From the NCBI RefSeq assembly GCF_000968375.1, contig NZ_CP009933.1:3224001-3288000 (forward strand): a stretch of DNA of 64,000 nt, in the 5' to 3' direction. The DNA comes from Clostridium scatologenes (lineage in GTDB: Bacteria > Bacillota > Clostridia > Clostridiales > Clostridiaceae). A model generated the notes under the pieces. That model was not told where the DNA came from and did not search any database. It saw only the letters and a list, made by a program, of their open reading frames with translations. A program made the translations under genes and the position numbers. Each line of letters begins with the position of its first letter. Position 1 is the stretch's first letter. This document shows, piece after piece, positions 44,800-53,593 of the stretch.

Positions 44800-44984
44800 A
44801 AAACACCTCCTAAAATAAATATATATTTACAAATTATTACTTATATGGTATTATAGTTATATAATAAAAGCACGGTTGGACAATCTTTTTATTACACATA
44901 TTATAAAAAAGTATTTTCTACTACTCTTGGAGGAAGTATTTTTGCAGTTGTAATTATAATCTTTGTCACTGGCGACTTTTTAGC

Positions 44985-45015
44985 AACAATTAGGAATTAA
45001 TAACTCTTAATTGTT
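44985..45015 (+). terminator. Plus-strand terminator-like hairpin
   Basis: Stem AACAATTAGGA / TCTTAATTGTT with one G-T pair, followed by seven T on the plus strand. It is odd because all neighbouring genes are on the minus strand. No translatable ORF with a normal start codon precedes it. Confidence 0.5.
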
Positions 45016-45035
45016 GTTTTTTTATATTTCTTAAA

Positions 45036-45080
45036 AATGGGTAATAAAAAAAGACCTATTAAGTCTTACCTATTACCATT
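45036..45080 (-). terminator. Cruciform-like terminator after the tail-fibre gene
   Basis: Outer pairing AATGG-GTAA with TTACCATT (one bulged G) encloses a second hairpin AAGAC / GTCTT. It lies just after the fibre gene stop codon. Confidence 0.5.
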
Positions 45081-45105
45081 CGTATTAGTTTAATTTCCAT
45101 CCACA

Positions 45106-47199
45106 TTAATAATTAATTTTAATATCTCCTTTAATATACATATAGACTTTTATTTCAGTATTATCTACATCTACATCATATTCTTGTCCATGAATGGCTT
45201 CTCTCCATACACCTCTACCATCATACTGCATAGTTAAACTATCTATTTGTTCAATATCACTTATACTATCCATTTGTAATAAATAAGCAAATCTAATTTT
45301 CTTACTTGCAGTTACATAATTCCATTTTTCTTGCATTGCATTAAATTCATTAATGCTATTTCCATGTTGCTTTACATTTTCTACGGTTAAACTACTTATA
45401 TTTTGAAAAGTTGCACCATCAAAATATTGCCAAGTAACTCCATCATCTGTACTACTTACAATTCTCATATTTGTTCCTGTTGCATTTAAATTAAAATAAT
45501 CTATATGTTCTGCACTACTTAAATTATAATCTTGCTGCTGTATAAGTAATCTATCAAATGGAATAGCTTTATAACTTAAATTAGGATATGCGTTATCATC
45601 CACACTAAATCCAACAAACTCTTTAAATGCACTTTTATCTACATTAAAACTCCACTCTGTTCCTTGGTTCAAGTCTCCTGTTTTTGTCATTTGATTTCCA
45701 TAAGTAGTCCTTAATTTTGCAGTTCCATCAAATGTTATATAATCATCTGGGGTATATCCAGTTTGTTCATTGGCATTAAAATCGCCTTCAATGGTAATTA
45801 AATTAGTTTCTGAACTTTTGAATTTTAAAACATTTAGTTTAGGTAAATTAAAATCTATTGTTGCATATGGAATACTAATTTTTTCTGGATTTGCTGTAGT
45901 TCCATTAACTCCTAATTTTGTTATTTGGTTAAATTTATATCCATTGTTAGAACTTGGAATAGAATTTGAAGGTACTGCTATCCATTTTGCTGTAGGTGGT
46001 GAATATGTAATGACATAATTTTCTCCTACATTATTAGTATCTACATCTTGTAACTCTGCTAATTTTATTTTAGGTTTTAAATTTTGTATTTCTTGAACAG
46101 TTCTACTACTGCTCCATAATGTATTTGGACTAGTAGTAATATCATCTATTTCAAGTGTATTACCAATTAAAAATTTCCAATTACCTGCGTTTAAATCTGC
46201 TGTAAAATCTGTTCCACTATTATGAGATACTAAACATGTATAAATGCAATTATTATATTCAATTAAATTTGCACTTGTATAATTAACTATAATATTGTTT
46301 TGTATAGTAGATGATTCTGCTTTATATTGTGTAAGAGGTTTCCAAGGTTTTAATGTGGCGTTCATAATTAAATTTCTTAATTTATTTAAAGTATCTCCAT
46401 CAGTTATAACCCCATCTTTTAAAGTAGTAATTGAAGTATTTATTAAATTTTGAATATCTGTATTAGTTTTTCCACTAACTACTAAATTCCAAATTCCATT
46501 ATCTAAATCTGTTGAAAAGGCTGCTGCGCTAGTAGTTGTCATTAAACACATATATAAAGAATTATTATATATAATTACTTCTCCTGAAGTATAAGCTGTA
46601 TTTGCCCTCCAATTTTTTACTTTAGCAGTCATAATTAAATTTCTTAACTTTGCTAAAGTATTTCCATCAGTTGGCACTCCATCTTTGAGATTAGTAATAG
46701 CTGTATTTATTAAATTTTGTGCATCTACATTTGAGATACCTCCAACCCATAAAGTCCAAATCCCATTTTCCAAATAATCCGTGTCGAAACTTGAACCACT
46801 TGTATGTGATATATTAGTTTCATAGATACAACTATTGTAAACTACATAATCTCCACTTTTATAAGCAATATTAGCTCTCCAATTTCTTAGTTTAGAATTT
46901 ATTATTAAATTTTTTAATTTTGCTAATGTATCTCCGTCAGTAGCAACGCCATCTTTTAAATCATTAATAGATGTAGTAATACTGTCAATTACTTGCGTGT
47001 CATTTTGAAATTTACTATCATTTGCCAAATCACTTATTTTTGTAGGGACTTTTATATTAACTAAATCTTCTTTAGTAGCTTTTTTATCTAATTCTTCACC
47101 TGTTTTAAAACTACTCCACACTTTTTCTTTATCTCGAATTGTATCATCTATTTCTACGCCACTACCACTAGTGTTTAAAATACTATAAAAATTACTCAA
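45106..47199 (-). CDS. Phage tail-fibre / receptor-binding protein with three internal repeats
   Basis: 697 residues. Three repeats of about 85-95 residues span roughly 72-155, 162-243 and 250-346. Each begins with a TDGxTLxKLxNLI segment and ends with an aromatic module (WRANIAYKSGDYVVYNSCIY, WRANTAYTSGEVIIYNNSLY) like carbohydrate-binding modules of the chitin-binding type. The rest is beta-rich with no known enzyme motif. Position at the end of the tail cluster and modular repeats point to a fibre that binds host cell-surface glycans. ATG at 47199 follows GGGGGAGGTGATAAAATTT. Confidence 0.75.
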   Translation of the reverse strand: MSNFYSILNTSGSGVEIDDTIRDKEKVWSSFKTGEELDKKATKEDLVNIKVPTKISDLANDSKFQNDTQVIDSITTSINDLKDGVATDGDTLAKLKNLIINSKLRNWRANIAYKSGDYVVYNSCIYETNISHTSGSSFDTDYLENGIWTLWVGGISNVDAQNLINTAITNLKDGVPTDGNTLAKLRNLIMTAKVKNWRANTAYTSGEVIIYNNSLYMCLMTTTSAAAFSTDLDNGIWNLVVSGKTNTDIQNLINTSITTLKDGVITDGDTLNKLRNLIMNATLKPWKPLTQYKAESSTIQNNIIVNYTSANLIEYNNCIYTCLVSHNSGTDFTADLNAGNWKFLIGNTLEIDDITTSPNTLWSSSRTVQEIQNLKPKIKLAELQDVDTNNVGENYVITYSPPTAKWIAVPSNSIPSSNNGYKFNQITKLGVNGTTANPEKISIPYATIDFNLPKLNVLKFKSSETNLITIEGDFNANEQTGYTPDDYITFDGTAKLRTTYGNQMTKTGDLNQGTEWSFNVDKSAFKEFVGFSVDDNAYPNLSYKAIPFDRLLIQQQDYNLSSAEHIDYFNLNATGTNMRIVSSTDDGVTWQYFDGATFQNISSLTVENVKQHGNSINEFNAMQEKWNYVTASKKIRFAYLLQMDSISDIEQIDSLTMQYDGRGVWREAIHGQEYDVDVDNTEIKVYMYIKGDIKINY

Positions 47200-47230
47200 A
47201 TTTTATCACCTCCCCCTAGCTTTAAGATTT

Positions 47231-48229
47231 TCAACTGATATTTAATTGAAAATTTCTAACTGCAAAATTATGATTACTTAACCCTCTATATATTTGTATA
47301 TAAACTTCTACTTCTGCATTTGGTGCTAATTCTGTGATTGTTACTGTATCTGTATATGTTGTACCATCTAAAGATAATTGAATTGTATCGTCTGTACTGT
47401 CTACGGTACTTACAACTAAATTTTGATATGTGTCTACTCCTACATTTTTAATAGTTACTTTTTCAAATAAGCTATCTAGTATTGCAGGATTAGGACTTTC
47501 ATTTACTACAATGCCTTTGTAAACAATTTCCAAATTATAGATAGAAAGAATATAAACGTCTCCATATTGAAAATCTAATGGGTTAGTTCTATATATTTCT
47601 TGTCCTAATGGATTTTTAAATACTAAGATACCTTTTATAATTCCATCTAAAAATATTTGACATTGTAAATCAGCATCAAACAATCTTTCTTTAATTTTAT
47701 TTCCTGATACATCACATAATTCAACTACTGTATTTTCTGGAAAATTTAATATAGTAATAAAAGCATTTTTATAAACAGAATAATTTTCTAATGTAAAAGG
47801 TTTGCTTCCCTTTTTTTTAAACCCTTGTTTATTAATAGTTGCTGTAACATTCATTCCACCTACATTAGTCCAATTTTGTTCATCATTAGATTTGTAAGCT
47901 TGTATGTATCCTTCATTTCTTAAAATTTTTAAATAAGTAGCTTCTCCTTGTATATCATCTCTAATGCCATATTCTTCATTTGTATCTGTTCCAACATAAA
48001 ATTTTACATATTCCCCATCAACATAAGTATCCCAATTTTGTCTTTTTACTAATATTACAAAATCTTGATAGTCAAATTTTCTTTCTATTTTGTTATCATA
48101 AATTAGTGATATTGTTTTATTTGTTATATCTTTTTGAACAACTGCATCTCCTACAAAATCTATAAAATTAGAAGAGAGATAGAAATTATCTACCTCTCTT
48201 TTACCATCTTCTATTTTTACTAATTTCAT
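47231..48229 (-). CDS. Phage structural protein, probable fibre/baseplate component
   Basis: 332 residues, beta-rich, no transmembrane segment. The first third (MKLVKIEDGKREVDNFYL) looks like an attachment domain; the last 100 residues (LSLDGTTYTDTVTITELAPN) resemble an Ig-like or adhesion module. I do not recognise a defined family. It lies between the fibre gene and an 81-residue ORF in an evenly spaced operon, and ATG at 48229 follows TAAGGTGATTTC. Confidence 0.55.
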   Translation of the reverse strand: MKLVKIEDGKREVDNFYLSSNFIDFVGDAVVQKDITNKTISLIYDNKIERKFDYQDFVILVKRQNWDTYVDGEYVKFYVGTDTNEEYGIRDDIQGEATYLKILRNEGYIQAYKSNDEQNWTNVGGMNVTATINKQGFKKKGSKPFTLENYSVYKNAFITILNFPENTVVELCDVSGNKIKERLFDADLQCQIFLDGIIKGILVFKNPLGQEIYRTNPLDFQYGDVYILSIYNLEIVYKGIVVNESPNPAILDSLFEKVTIKNVGVDTYQNLVVSTVDSTDDTIQLSLDGTTYTDTVTITELAPNAEVEVYIQIYRGLSNHNFAVRNFQLNIS

Positions 48230-48248
48230 GAAATCACCTTACCTTCTT

Positions 48249-48494
48249 CTATACATTTGGTGTCATAATAAAGTCTAATGGTGCTATCTCACAAACCATT
48301 ATTCTATCTATGCTAGTAAATACTCCACCTGTACTTAAAATTTCTTTTGCTTTAGACTGTGCCTCTGCAAAAGAAGTTGTTATTAGCTTTATTGTCCAAA
48401 ATGGGGCATTGTGAAATACAACCCATGTTTTTTGTCTTGGTTGATTAAATGATGTATTTGTATTCATAACTGCTGAATAATTTATACTTGCCAT
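48249..48494 (-). CDS. Small phage protein of unknown function
   Basis: 81 residues, MASINYSAVMNTNTSFNQPR at the N-terminus, one compact domain of mixed character with a C-terminal VCEIAPLDFIMTPNV. ATG at 48494 follows GGAGGTAGTTAATT. Position in the baseplate operon suggests a virion component. Not recognised. Confidence 0.6.
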   Translation of the reverse strand: MASINYSAVMNTNTSFNQPRQKTWVVFHNAPFWTIKLITTSFAEAQSKAKEILSTGGVFTSIDRIMVCEIAPLDFIMTPNV

Positions 48495-48513
48495 AATTAA
48501 CTACCTCCAGTTT

Positions 48514-50889
48514 TTAATTTATTTTTGGCATACCTTCTGATGCCTTTTTATCTAGTCTTTTAGTTTCTATGTTATAATGTCTTACTTCCTTAGATTTGTC
48601 TGGTTTATATACAATATCATCTTGTGGATCATTATCTAAATTAGATTGATTTCTCCAGTAATCCATTTTGCTTATATCCTTGAATATAGGCACAACATTA
48701 TAATGGTGATTTTTCATATACTCAATTAAATTTGCTAATAATTCACCTGCATATTTAAGACCTCTAAATCTTCCATTTTCTTTATCATAATCACAATTAA
48801 AGAATATCTTTTCAGCTTCCCAACGTATCCATCTATAAGCTCTATAGTAATGTTCGGTTGCATCTTTATCATTCAATTCTTTTATTGTACTATCCATGTT
48901 TAACCATTTATCTAAGTATTCCATTATGAACCACATAGCTTCTTGACCTGTACAATAACAGAATTTTGTTGCAGAATGGTGTACTATATTTGCTACAAAA
49001 TTAATCATTTCCATCATGATATTAATAGATATAGGCATTTCTTCTATACCTCTATAAGTATCATCATTAGTTATATATGGATTTACTGACATAGAATTAG
49101 GATGTGATTTATAGACTTGAGGTATATAATCATAAGGAACTGGCGTTTTATTTTTTATAAAATATTGTATTTTCATATTTTCTACAATATTAAATAACAT
49201 CTTTAAACATGCTTGTTCATATTCTTCTTCTGTTTTATATTTACCCTTATCTGGATATGTAACCCTATAATATCCAAGTCCTGCACTACCAACTAATGGA
49301 TGCTCTGTATAATCATAATTGTAAGGTAAAATCTTTTCATCAACTTCACCTTCTGGAGAAACTACCCACCAACGTTTTGTGACTTCAAAATATTTCTTTA
49401 AATCTGGAATAAATATAGGTGTAGCATCTTGTTTCCTAAATTCTTTAACAATATTTTTATATATTGGTGTAGAATCTGATTTTTTCAATGATTTTTGTAA
49501 GAATTTTTCTATAGGAGTTGTAACTTCTTTATGTAAATATAATTGTTTAAATTTATCAATAAACCTGACATTATTTTTAGATTGTGCAAATTTCAAATTT
49601 GGTTTTTCCATCTTCTTTATTATGTCTGTTCTTAAATACTTACATTTATTTAAAGTATCTATATAATTATAAGTACCATTTAATAATCCCTTACCATAAG
49701 TAAGCTTTGCCATATCCTCAATATTTATTTTATAGCACAATTTAGTTTTTAAACTTTTCAATATTATAAAATATCTATAAAGTTTTAACATATAATGTTC
49801 GTCTTTCAACATTGTATAAACATTATATTTTTTAATAAGTTTAACTTTTTGTGGTTTATTTACATTTGTAATATTGTATTTCTTTAATTTTATAGTTTCT
49901 TTATTCTCCATTTTTTTAATATTATATCTATATAGAAATAACGTTTTTTGTACCTTATCAATTAAAGATATTTTGTTAATTTCTAATCCTTTACTTTCAT
50001 TTTTATAAATATTTTTTACATATTCACCATCTAACATTTTACTGATAGCTTTATTTATAGAATGAATATCATATCTCAGTAATTCTTTTGCATGTTCTGA
50101 TTTTTCCATATGAAGATTGGTTTTACTATCATCTTTTAATGCTTTTTCACCTTTATTTATAAAAATTTCTTTAATAGCATCTATATCTTTTAATTCTATA
50201 GCATAATTTACTTCTATATTAGGTATATCTGCATTTTTAAAATTCTTATAAGTAAAAGCCAAAGATTCCATTGTAGGTATTATAGTTTGTAATTGGATTT
50301 CGGAATTAACCCAGATATCTTTATTTATTATTTGGGTTAATTGTTTTAATTCATTTTTCTCTAAAGTAGGAATTATAGAACTTAATTCTTTTGTTTTATT
50401 TTTAAACAAAAATTCATCTGCATTTTTAAGAAGAATATAATTGTTTTTATACATTACTATTTCTTCTTTTTCTAATAATTTTTTATTAGTTTTGAACATT
50501 TCACTCTCTTTTAATTTTAATAAAATTTTATTATTTTTAACTATTTGAGTCTCCTCTTGTTCTAATAAATTTTTGTTAGTTTTATACATTAGCAATTCTT
50601 CATATTCTACTAATTTTTTATCATCTTTAAACATTTGAGTTTGTTCTTGTTCTAATAATTTACCTCTATCATCTTTGCAAATATTACCTTCAGTTCTTTC
50701 TATAAACTTTATTTTATTATGCTTAACTAAATATTCTCTACTTTCATATTCAAAGTTTGCTGACCCTAAAAATGAACCATCTACATACCTAAAAACACCG
50801 ATTGTTCCAACTCCTGGCTTTGTTTCAATTTTAAAATCAACAGTATTAGGTGCAGTAATGCAGTAATTAAAGGCATGTAGTATATCCAT
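48514..50889 (-). CDS. Large phage baseplate-region protein with tandem 15-residue repeats
   Basis: 791 residues, very lysine-rich in the first two thirds. Residues of about 61-167 are seven tandem copies of a 15-residue unit such as KLLEQEQTQMFKDDK and NLLEQEETQIVKNNK. The middle is a helical, basic region without a known domain. The last 280 residues look globular and aromatic (RWWVVSPEGEVDEKILPYNY) and are probably the conserved part. I do not recognise the family. Position between the fibre genes and other baseplate proteins implies a long structural or host-contact protein. ATG at 50889 follows AGGAGGAAAAAGCTA. Confidence 0.6.
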   Translation of the reverse strand: MDILHAFNYCITAPNTVDFKIETKPGVGTIGVFRYVDGSFLGSANFEYESREYLVKHNKIKFIERTEGNICKDDRGKLLEQEQTQMFKDDKKLVEYEELLMYKTNKNLLEQEETQIVKNNKILLKLKESEMFKTNKKLLEKEEIVMYKNNYILLKNADEFLFKNKTKELSSIIPTLEKNELKQLTQIINKDIWVNSEIQLQTIIPTMESLAFTYKNFKNADIPNIEVNYAIELKDIDAIKEIFINKGEKALKDDSKTNLHMEKSEHAKELLRYDIHSINKAISKMLDGEYVKNIYKNESKGLEINKISLIDKVQKTLFLYRYNIKKMENKETIKLKKYNITNVNKPQKVKLIKKYNVYTMLKDEHYMLKLYRYFIILKSLKTKLCYKINIEDMAKLTYGKGLLNGTYNYIDTLNKCKYLRTDIIKKMEKPNLKFAQSKNNVRFIDKFKQLYLHKEVTTPIEKFLQKSLKKSDSTPIYKNIVKEFRKQDATPIFIPDLKKYFEVTKRWWVVSPEGEVDEKILPYNYDYTEHPLVGSAGLGYYRVTYPDKGKYKTEEEYEQACLKMLFNIVENMKIQYFIKNKTPVPYDYIPQVYKSHPNSMSVNPYITNDDTYRGIEEMPISINIMMEMINFVANIVHHSATKFCYCTGQEAMWFIMEYLDKWLNMDSTIKELNDKDATEHYYRAYRWIRWEAEKIFFNCDYDKENGRFRGLKYAGELLANLIEYMKNHHYNVVPIFKDISKMDYWRNQSNLDNDPQDDIVYKPDKSKEVRHYNIETKRLDKKASEGMPKIN
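50389..50709 (-). repeat. Degenerate 45-bp tandem repeats within the 791-residue protein gene
   Basis: Seven successive 15-codon units with the pattern (K/N/I)LLExExxxMxKxNK. The DNA has diverged but the 45-bp period remains visible on the minus strand, for example in repeated TGTTCTAATAA-type strings near 50565 and 50655 on the plus strand. The first unit is one residue longer and weaker. Confidence 0.75.
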
Positions 50890-50910
50890 TAGCTTTTTCC
50901 TCCTATTTTA

Positions 50911-52434
50911 TTAATCTGTTAAATCTGAATATATTCTTATTGCAATACAATAAAATTGATTTGGTGAATTGGTAAATAAAGAATATGGTGCATTAATTTT
51001 AAATTTTCTATACCATTCCTTAACACCATCTTTTTCATATACTAATCTATCTGTATCATTTAATGCTGAAGCATCTCCCACCATGACATTCTGTAAAATA
51101 CCTCTTTCCATATCTACTGGATGCACAATTGTAATATTATCGAAAGTATGTTTGTTCATATTCCATCTTGAACCTTGGAAATCTTTCTTATCTATAAATT
51201 GTGTTGTACAATAAAATGCTGAATAATGTGGTTGATACGGTGCTCCTATTTTATTTCCAACCATAGTAAAATCTGTTACACCTGTACCCGTTCTTCTTCC
51301 GAATTTTGGTATATAATTAGGCTCTAAATCTGAAGACGTACAATGTCCAAAATTATAAATATCATCAGTGTAAGCTGCATCTTGAACTGGTTTGACTGCT
51401 CCTATATATGCCCAACTTGTTAAATAATTTTGGTAAGGATGGTTGTCCACTGAAGGATCTCCTCTAAGAACTATATTTACACTGTCTTTATTTTGAGTTA
51501 TCCAATATTGTACAGGCAACCAATCTCCAATATTATCATCAAGTATTGAATACCAACTAAATCTAGCAGGTAAAGAACATTTCGTATCAACTAAAGATTT
51601 AATAGTAACTTGGACTTGAGTTCCATCTTCTTGTTTTTGCATAATTTGCTTGTCCTCAATTTCTGTGCCTACTGTAATTTCTAAGTGATTACGATTGTCT
51701 AAACTACCTAAAATCAACGATATTTGTTGCATTTCTTTATCAGTTAATTCTAGTGATTGTCTATAACTAGCTAAAGAAGATTGTTCTCCAGCTGTAGAAA
51801 TAAATCCCATAGCTTCTTTTAAAATAATTGTAATTATGTAATCACTTGTTATCTTTTTATCTTTCTTTAATTCAGTAATTTTAACAACTTCTTCAGCAGT
51901 CAAAGTATGTAATTCTTTCAAAACTTGATATTGATTCTCTTCATCGGTTGTCATGGATTGTCCTAGTAAATATTTTCTTGCTAACTGTACTTCATAATCT
52001 GTCAATGCTCTTACATCTATTACAAATTGCAATAAAGTTTGTTCATCTTCAGACAATGTAGTTGGGTCTTTTTTTATTAAATTAACCTCACTGTACACAA
52101 ATTTACCTAAATCTAAACTTCCCATGTATCTTTTAAGTAATGCTATTTGTTCATCTGTATAAGGTTTTGAATTGTTGTATTTATCTACTACTGCCTGTTG
52201 TGCTGATGTAGGTGTAGTAGCTGCTGACCTCTCAAATCTAGTGTAAAACACCTTATCACAATATAAATTTTTCGTTGACACTACTGCATAATTTGTAATG
52301 TCTGCAACAGTTGTAGGACTTACAAGTGTCCATTTATATATTGCTGTTGCATTTTGTGTAATTTCTGTAACTAAATTTTTAACTATATCTTTAACGGAGG
52401 TAGCACCCTCAACGTAACTAAATTCATCTGCCAT
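50911..52434 (-). CDS. Phage structural protein of unknown function
   Basis: About 507 residues. The middle (residues of about 80-240) repeats a pattern of LT-D/E-E-x-x-L helices (YTDEQIALLKRYMG, LSEDEQTLLQFVIDV, LTDYEVQLARKYL, LTAEEVVKITEL), suggesting a helical repeat. The last 240 residues are beta-rich and end with FYCIAIRIYSDLTD, resembling a receptor or baseplate domain. Start: the ATG at 52434 is 14 bases after AAGGAG, a long spacing; the GTG at 52449 overlaps that site. Not recognised; position implies baseplate. Confidence 0.55.
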   Translation of the reverse strand: MADEFSYVEGATSVKDIVKNLVTEITQNATAIYKWTLVSPTTVADITNYAVVSTKNLYCDKVFYTRFERSAATTPTSAQQAVVDKYNNSKPYTDEQIALLKRYMGSLDLGKFVYSEVNLIKKDPTTLSEDEQTLLQFVIDVRALTDYEVQLARKYLLGQSMTTDEENQYQVLKELHTLTAEEVVKITELKKDKKITSDYIITIILKEAMGFISTAGEQSSLASYRQSLELTDKEMQQISLILGSLDNRNHLEITVGTEIEDKQIMQKQEDGTQVQVTIKSLVDTKCSLPARFSWYSILDDNIGDWLPVQYWITQNKDSVNIVLRGDPSVDNHPYQNYLTSWAYIGAVKPVQDAAYTDDIYNFGHCTSSDLEPNYIPKFGRRTGTGVTDFTMVGNKIGAPYQPHYSAFYCTTQFIDKKDFQGSRWNMNKHTFDNITIVHPVDMERGILQNVMVGDASALNDTDRLVYEKDGVKEWYRKFKINAPYSLFTNSPNQFYCIAIRIYSDLTD

Positions 52435-52471
52435 AATATTAAAAATCACTCCTTTTATTAATTTTTTATTT

Positions 52472-53593
52472 TTATAAATCTAATGGTTTAAATAATTCCA
52501 TATCTCTGTAAATACTTTCCCAATATTTTTTATCTACATCATTTACTGGAATAGTGTATACTGCTTTATCTTTAAAAAAGTTTTTAATTTTACTTTTTAA
52601 ACTATCTGAATTAGGATATTGTTCTAAAGGTTGGTCTGTACAAAATATATAATTATCGTAATTTGACATTTTATAATCTATTGCACTTTGTATTGTTACA
52701 ACATCATAGCTACCTCCACCAAATTGTGGAATATTGGCTATATTAGCTATGAAATTAGTAGCTAAAGTTTTATTAGCAAAATCTTTTCTTACATAGTCAT
52801 ATCCACCCTTTTTACAACTACCAGTACGGTCTGCAACAAAGCATATTGTTACTTTATCCGTATTATCTAAATTGACAAGGAATTTTGCCATAAGTGTAGA
52901 CATTTGTGTTAATATTTTCCACATACTTCCAGATACATCTAAGAATAATGCTGTATCTCCACCCATAGGTAGATTTTTACCTAAGAATAAATACTCTATA
53001 TCCAAATACAATTGCCTTGAATTGCCACTGTTATTGTGGACTGTAAAAATTACTTCATCATTTTCTTTTACCTTATATTTTGTTTTTGCAAAATAATTAT
53101 AAAAAACATGAAGAGACTTATGTTCACCTAATTCCTTAAAAGGAACTTTAATAAACAAAGGCTGTTCATGTTTTCCTATTATTTCTCCATCTTTATCTCT
53201 GTTATAATGTTTTACTTTTAAACTGTAAGCATCTTTAGGTTTCCACCCTGTAGATTCAAGTTGAATATCTGTTAATGCAATAAATCCTGGTGACTTCCAC
53301 ACTACATCAAAGTCACCTTTTAAAGGGGGTATATCTTCCCAAATACCATCATAATGTTGTTCTCCTCCATATTGTGGAGGTATTAAATTATTAATTTTTT
53401 TGGCAAGATATTTGAATTGTTCTTCTGGTAATAAATCTTCTAATTCTCTTAAAAGTTCTTCAGAATTACTGAAAATATCTAATTTTTCTTTTACCTTTTG
53501 TAATAAAAGTGGGTCTAATTTATCCTTAAATAATTTTACAAACTCATCTGTATTAAGCCAATATTTTGCTAAACTATTATTATGTTTTATCAT
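52472..53593 (-). CDS. Phage baseplate-region protein with a von Willebrand A domain
   Basis: 373 residues. From about residue 209 the sequence is a vWA domain: GGDTALFLDVSGSM carries the MIDAS motif Asp219-x-Ser221-x-Ser223. Later NYDNYIFCTDQP gives a plausible fourth metal ligand. Residues of about 150-205 (GEHKSLHVFYNYFAK, VHNNSGNSRQLYLDIEYLFL) match a segment in the neighbouring metalloprotease-like protein. vWA domains bind proteins in a metal-dependent way; I know of few in phage tails. Its start overlaps the stop of the upstream gene by 4 bases (ATGA). Confidence 0.7.
   Translation of the reverse strand: MIKHNNSLAKYWLNTDEFVKLFKDKLDPLLLQKVKEKLDIFSNSEELLRELEDLLPEEQFKYLAKKINNLIPPQYGGEQHYDGIWEDIPPLKGDFDVVWKSPGFIALTDIQLESTGWKPKDAYSLKVKHYNRDKDGEIIGKHEQPLFIKVPFKELGEHKSLHVFYNYFAKTKYKVKENDEVIFTVHNNSGNSRQLYLDIEYLFLGKNLPMGGDTALFLDVSGSMWKILTQMSTLMAKFLVNLDNTDKVTICFVADRTGSCKKGGYDYVRKDFANKTLATNFIANIANIPQFGGGSYDVVTIQSAIDYKMSNYDNYIFCTDQPLEQYPNSDSLKSKIKNFFKDKAVYTIPVNDVDKKYWESIYRDMELFKPLDL

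Noticed and set aside
44857..45000. Plus-strand frame ending in a hydrophobic peptide (GGSIFAVVIIIFVTGDFLAT), like a small toxin
   Set aside because: No ATG, GTG or TTG start in frame after the preceding stop and no properly placed ribosome site; kept only as a note on the terminator.
50389..50709. Regular repeats that might be a CRISPR array
   Set aside because: The period is 45 bp with no conserved repeat/spacer distinction and the units encode an in-frame protein repeat.
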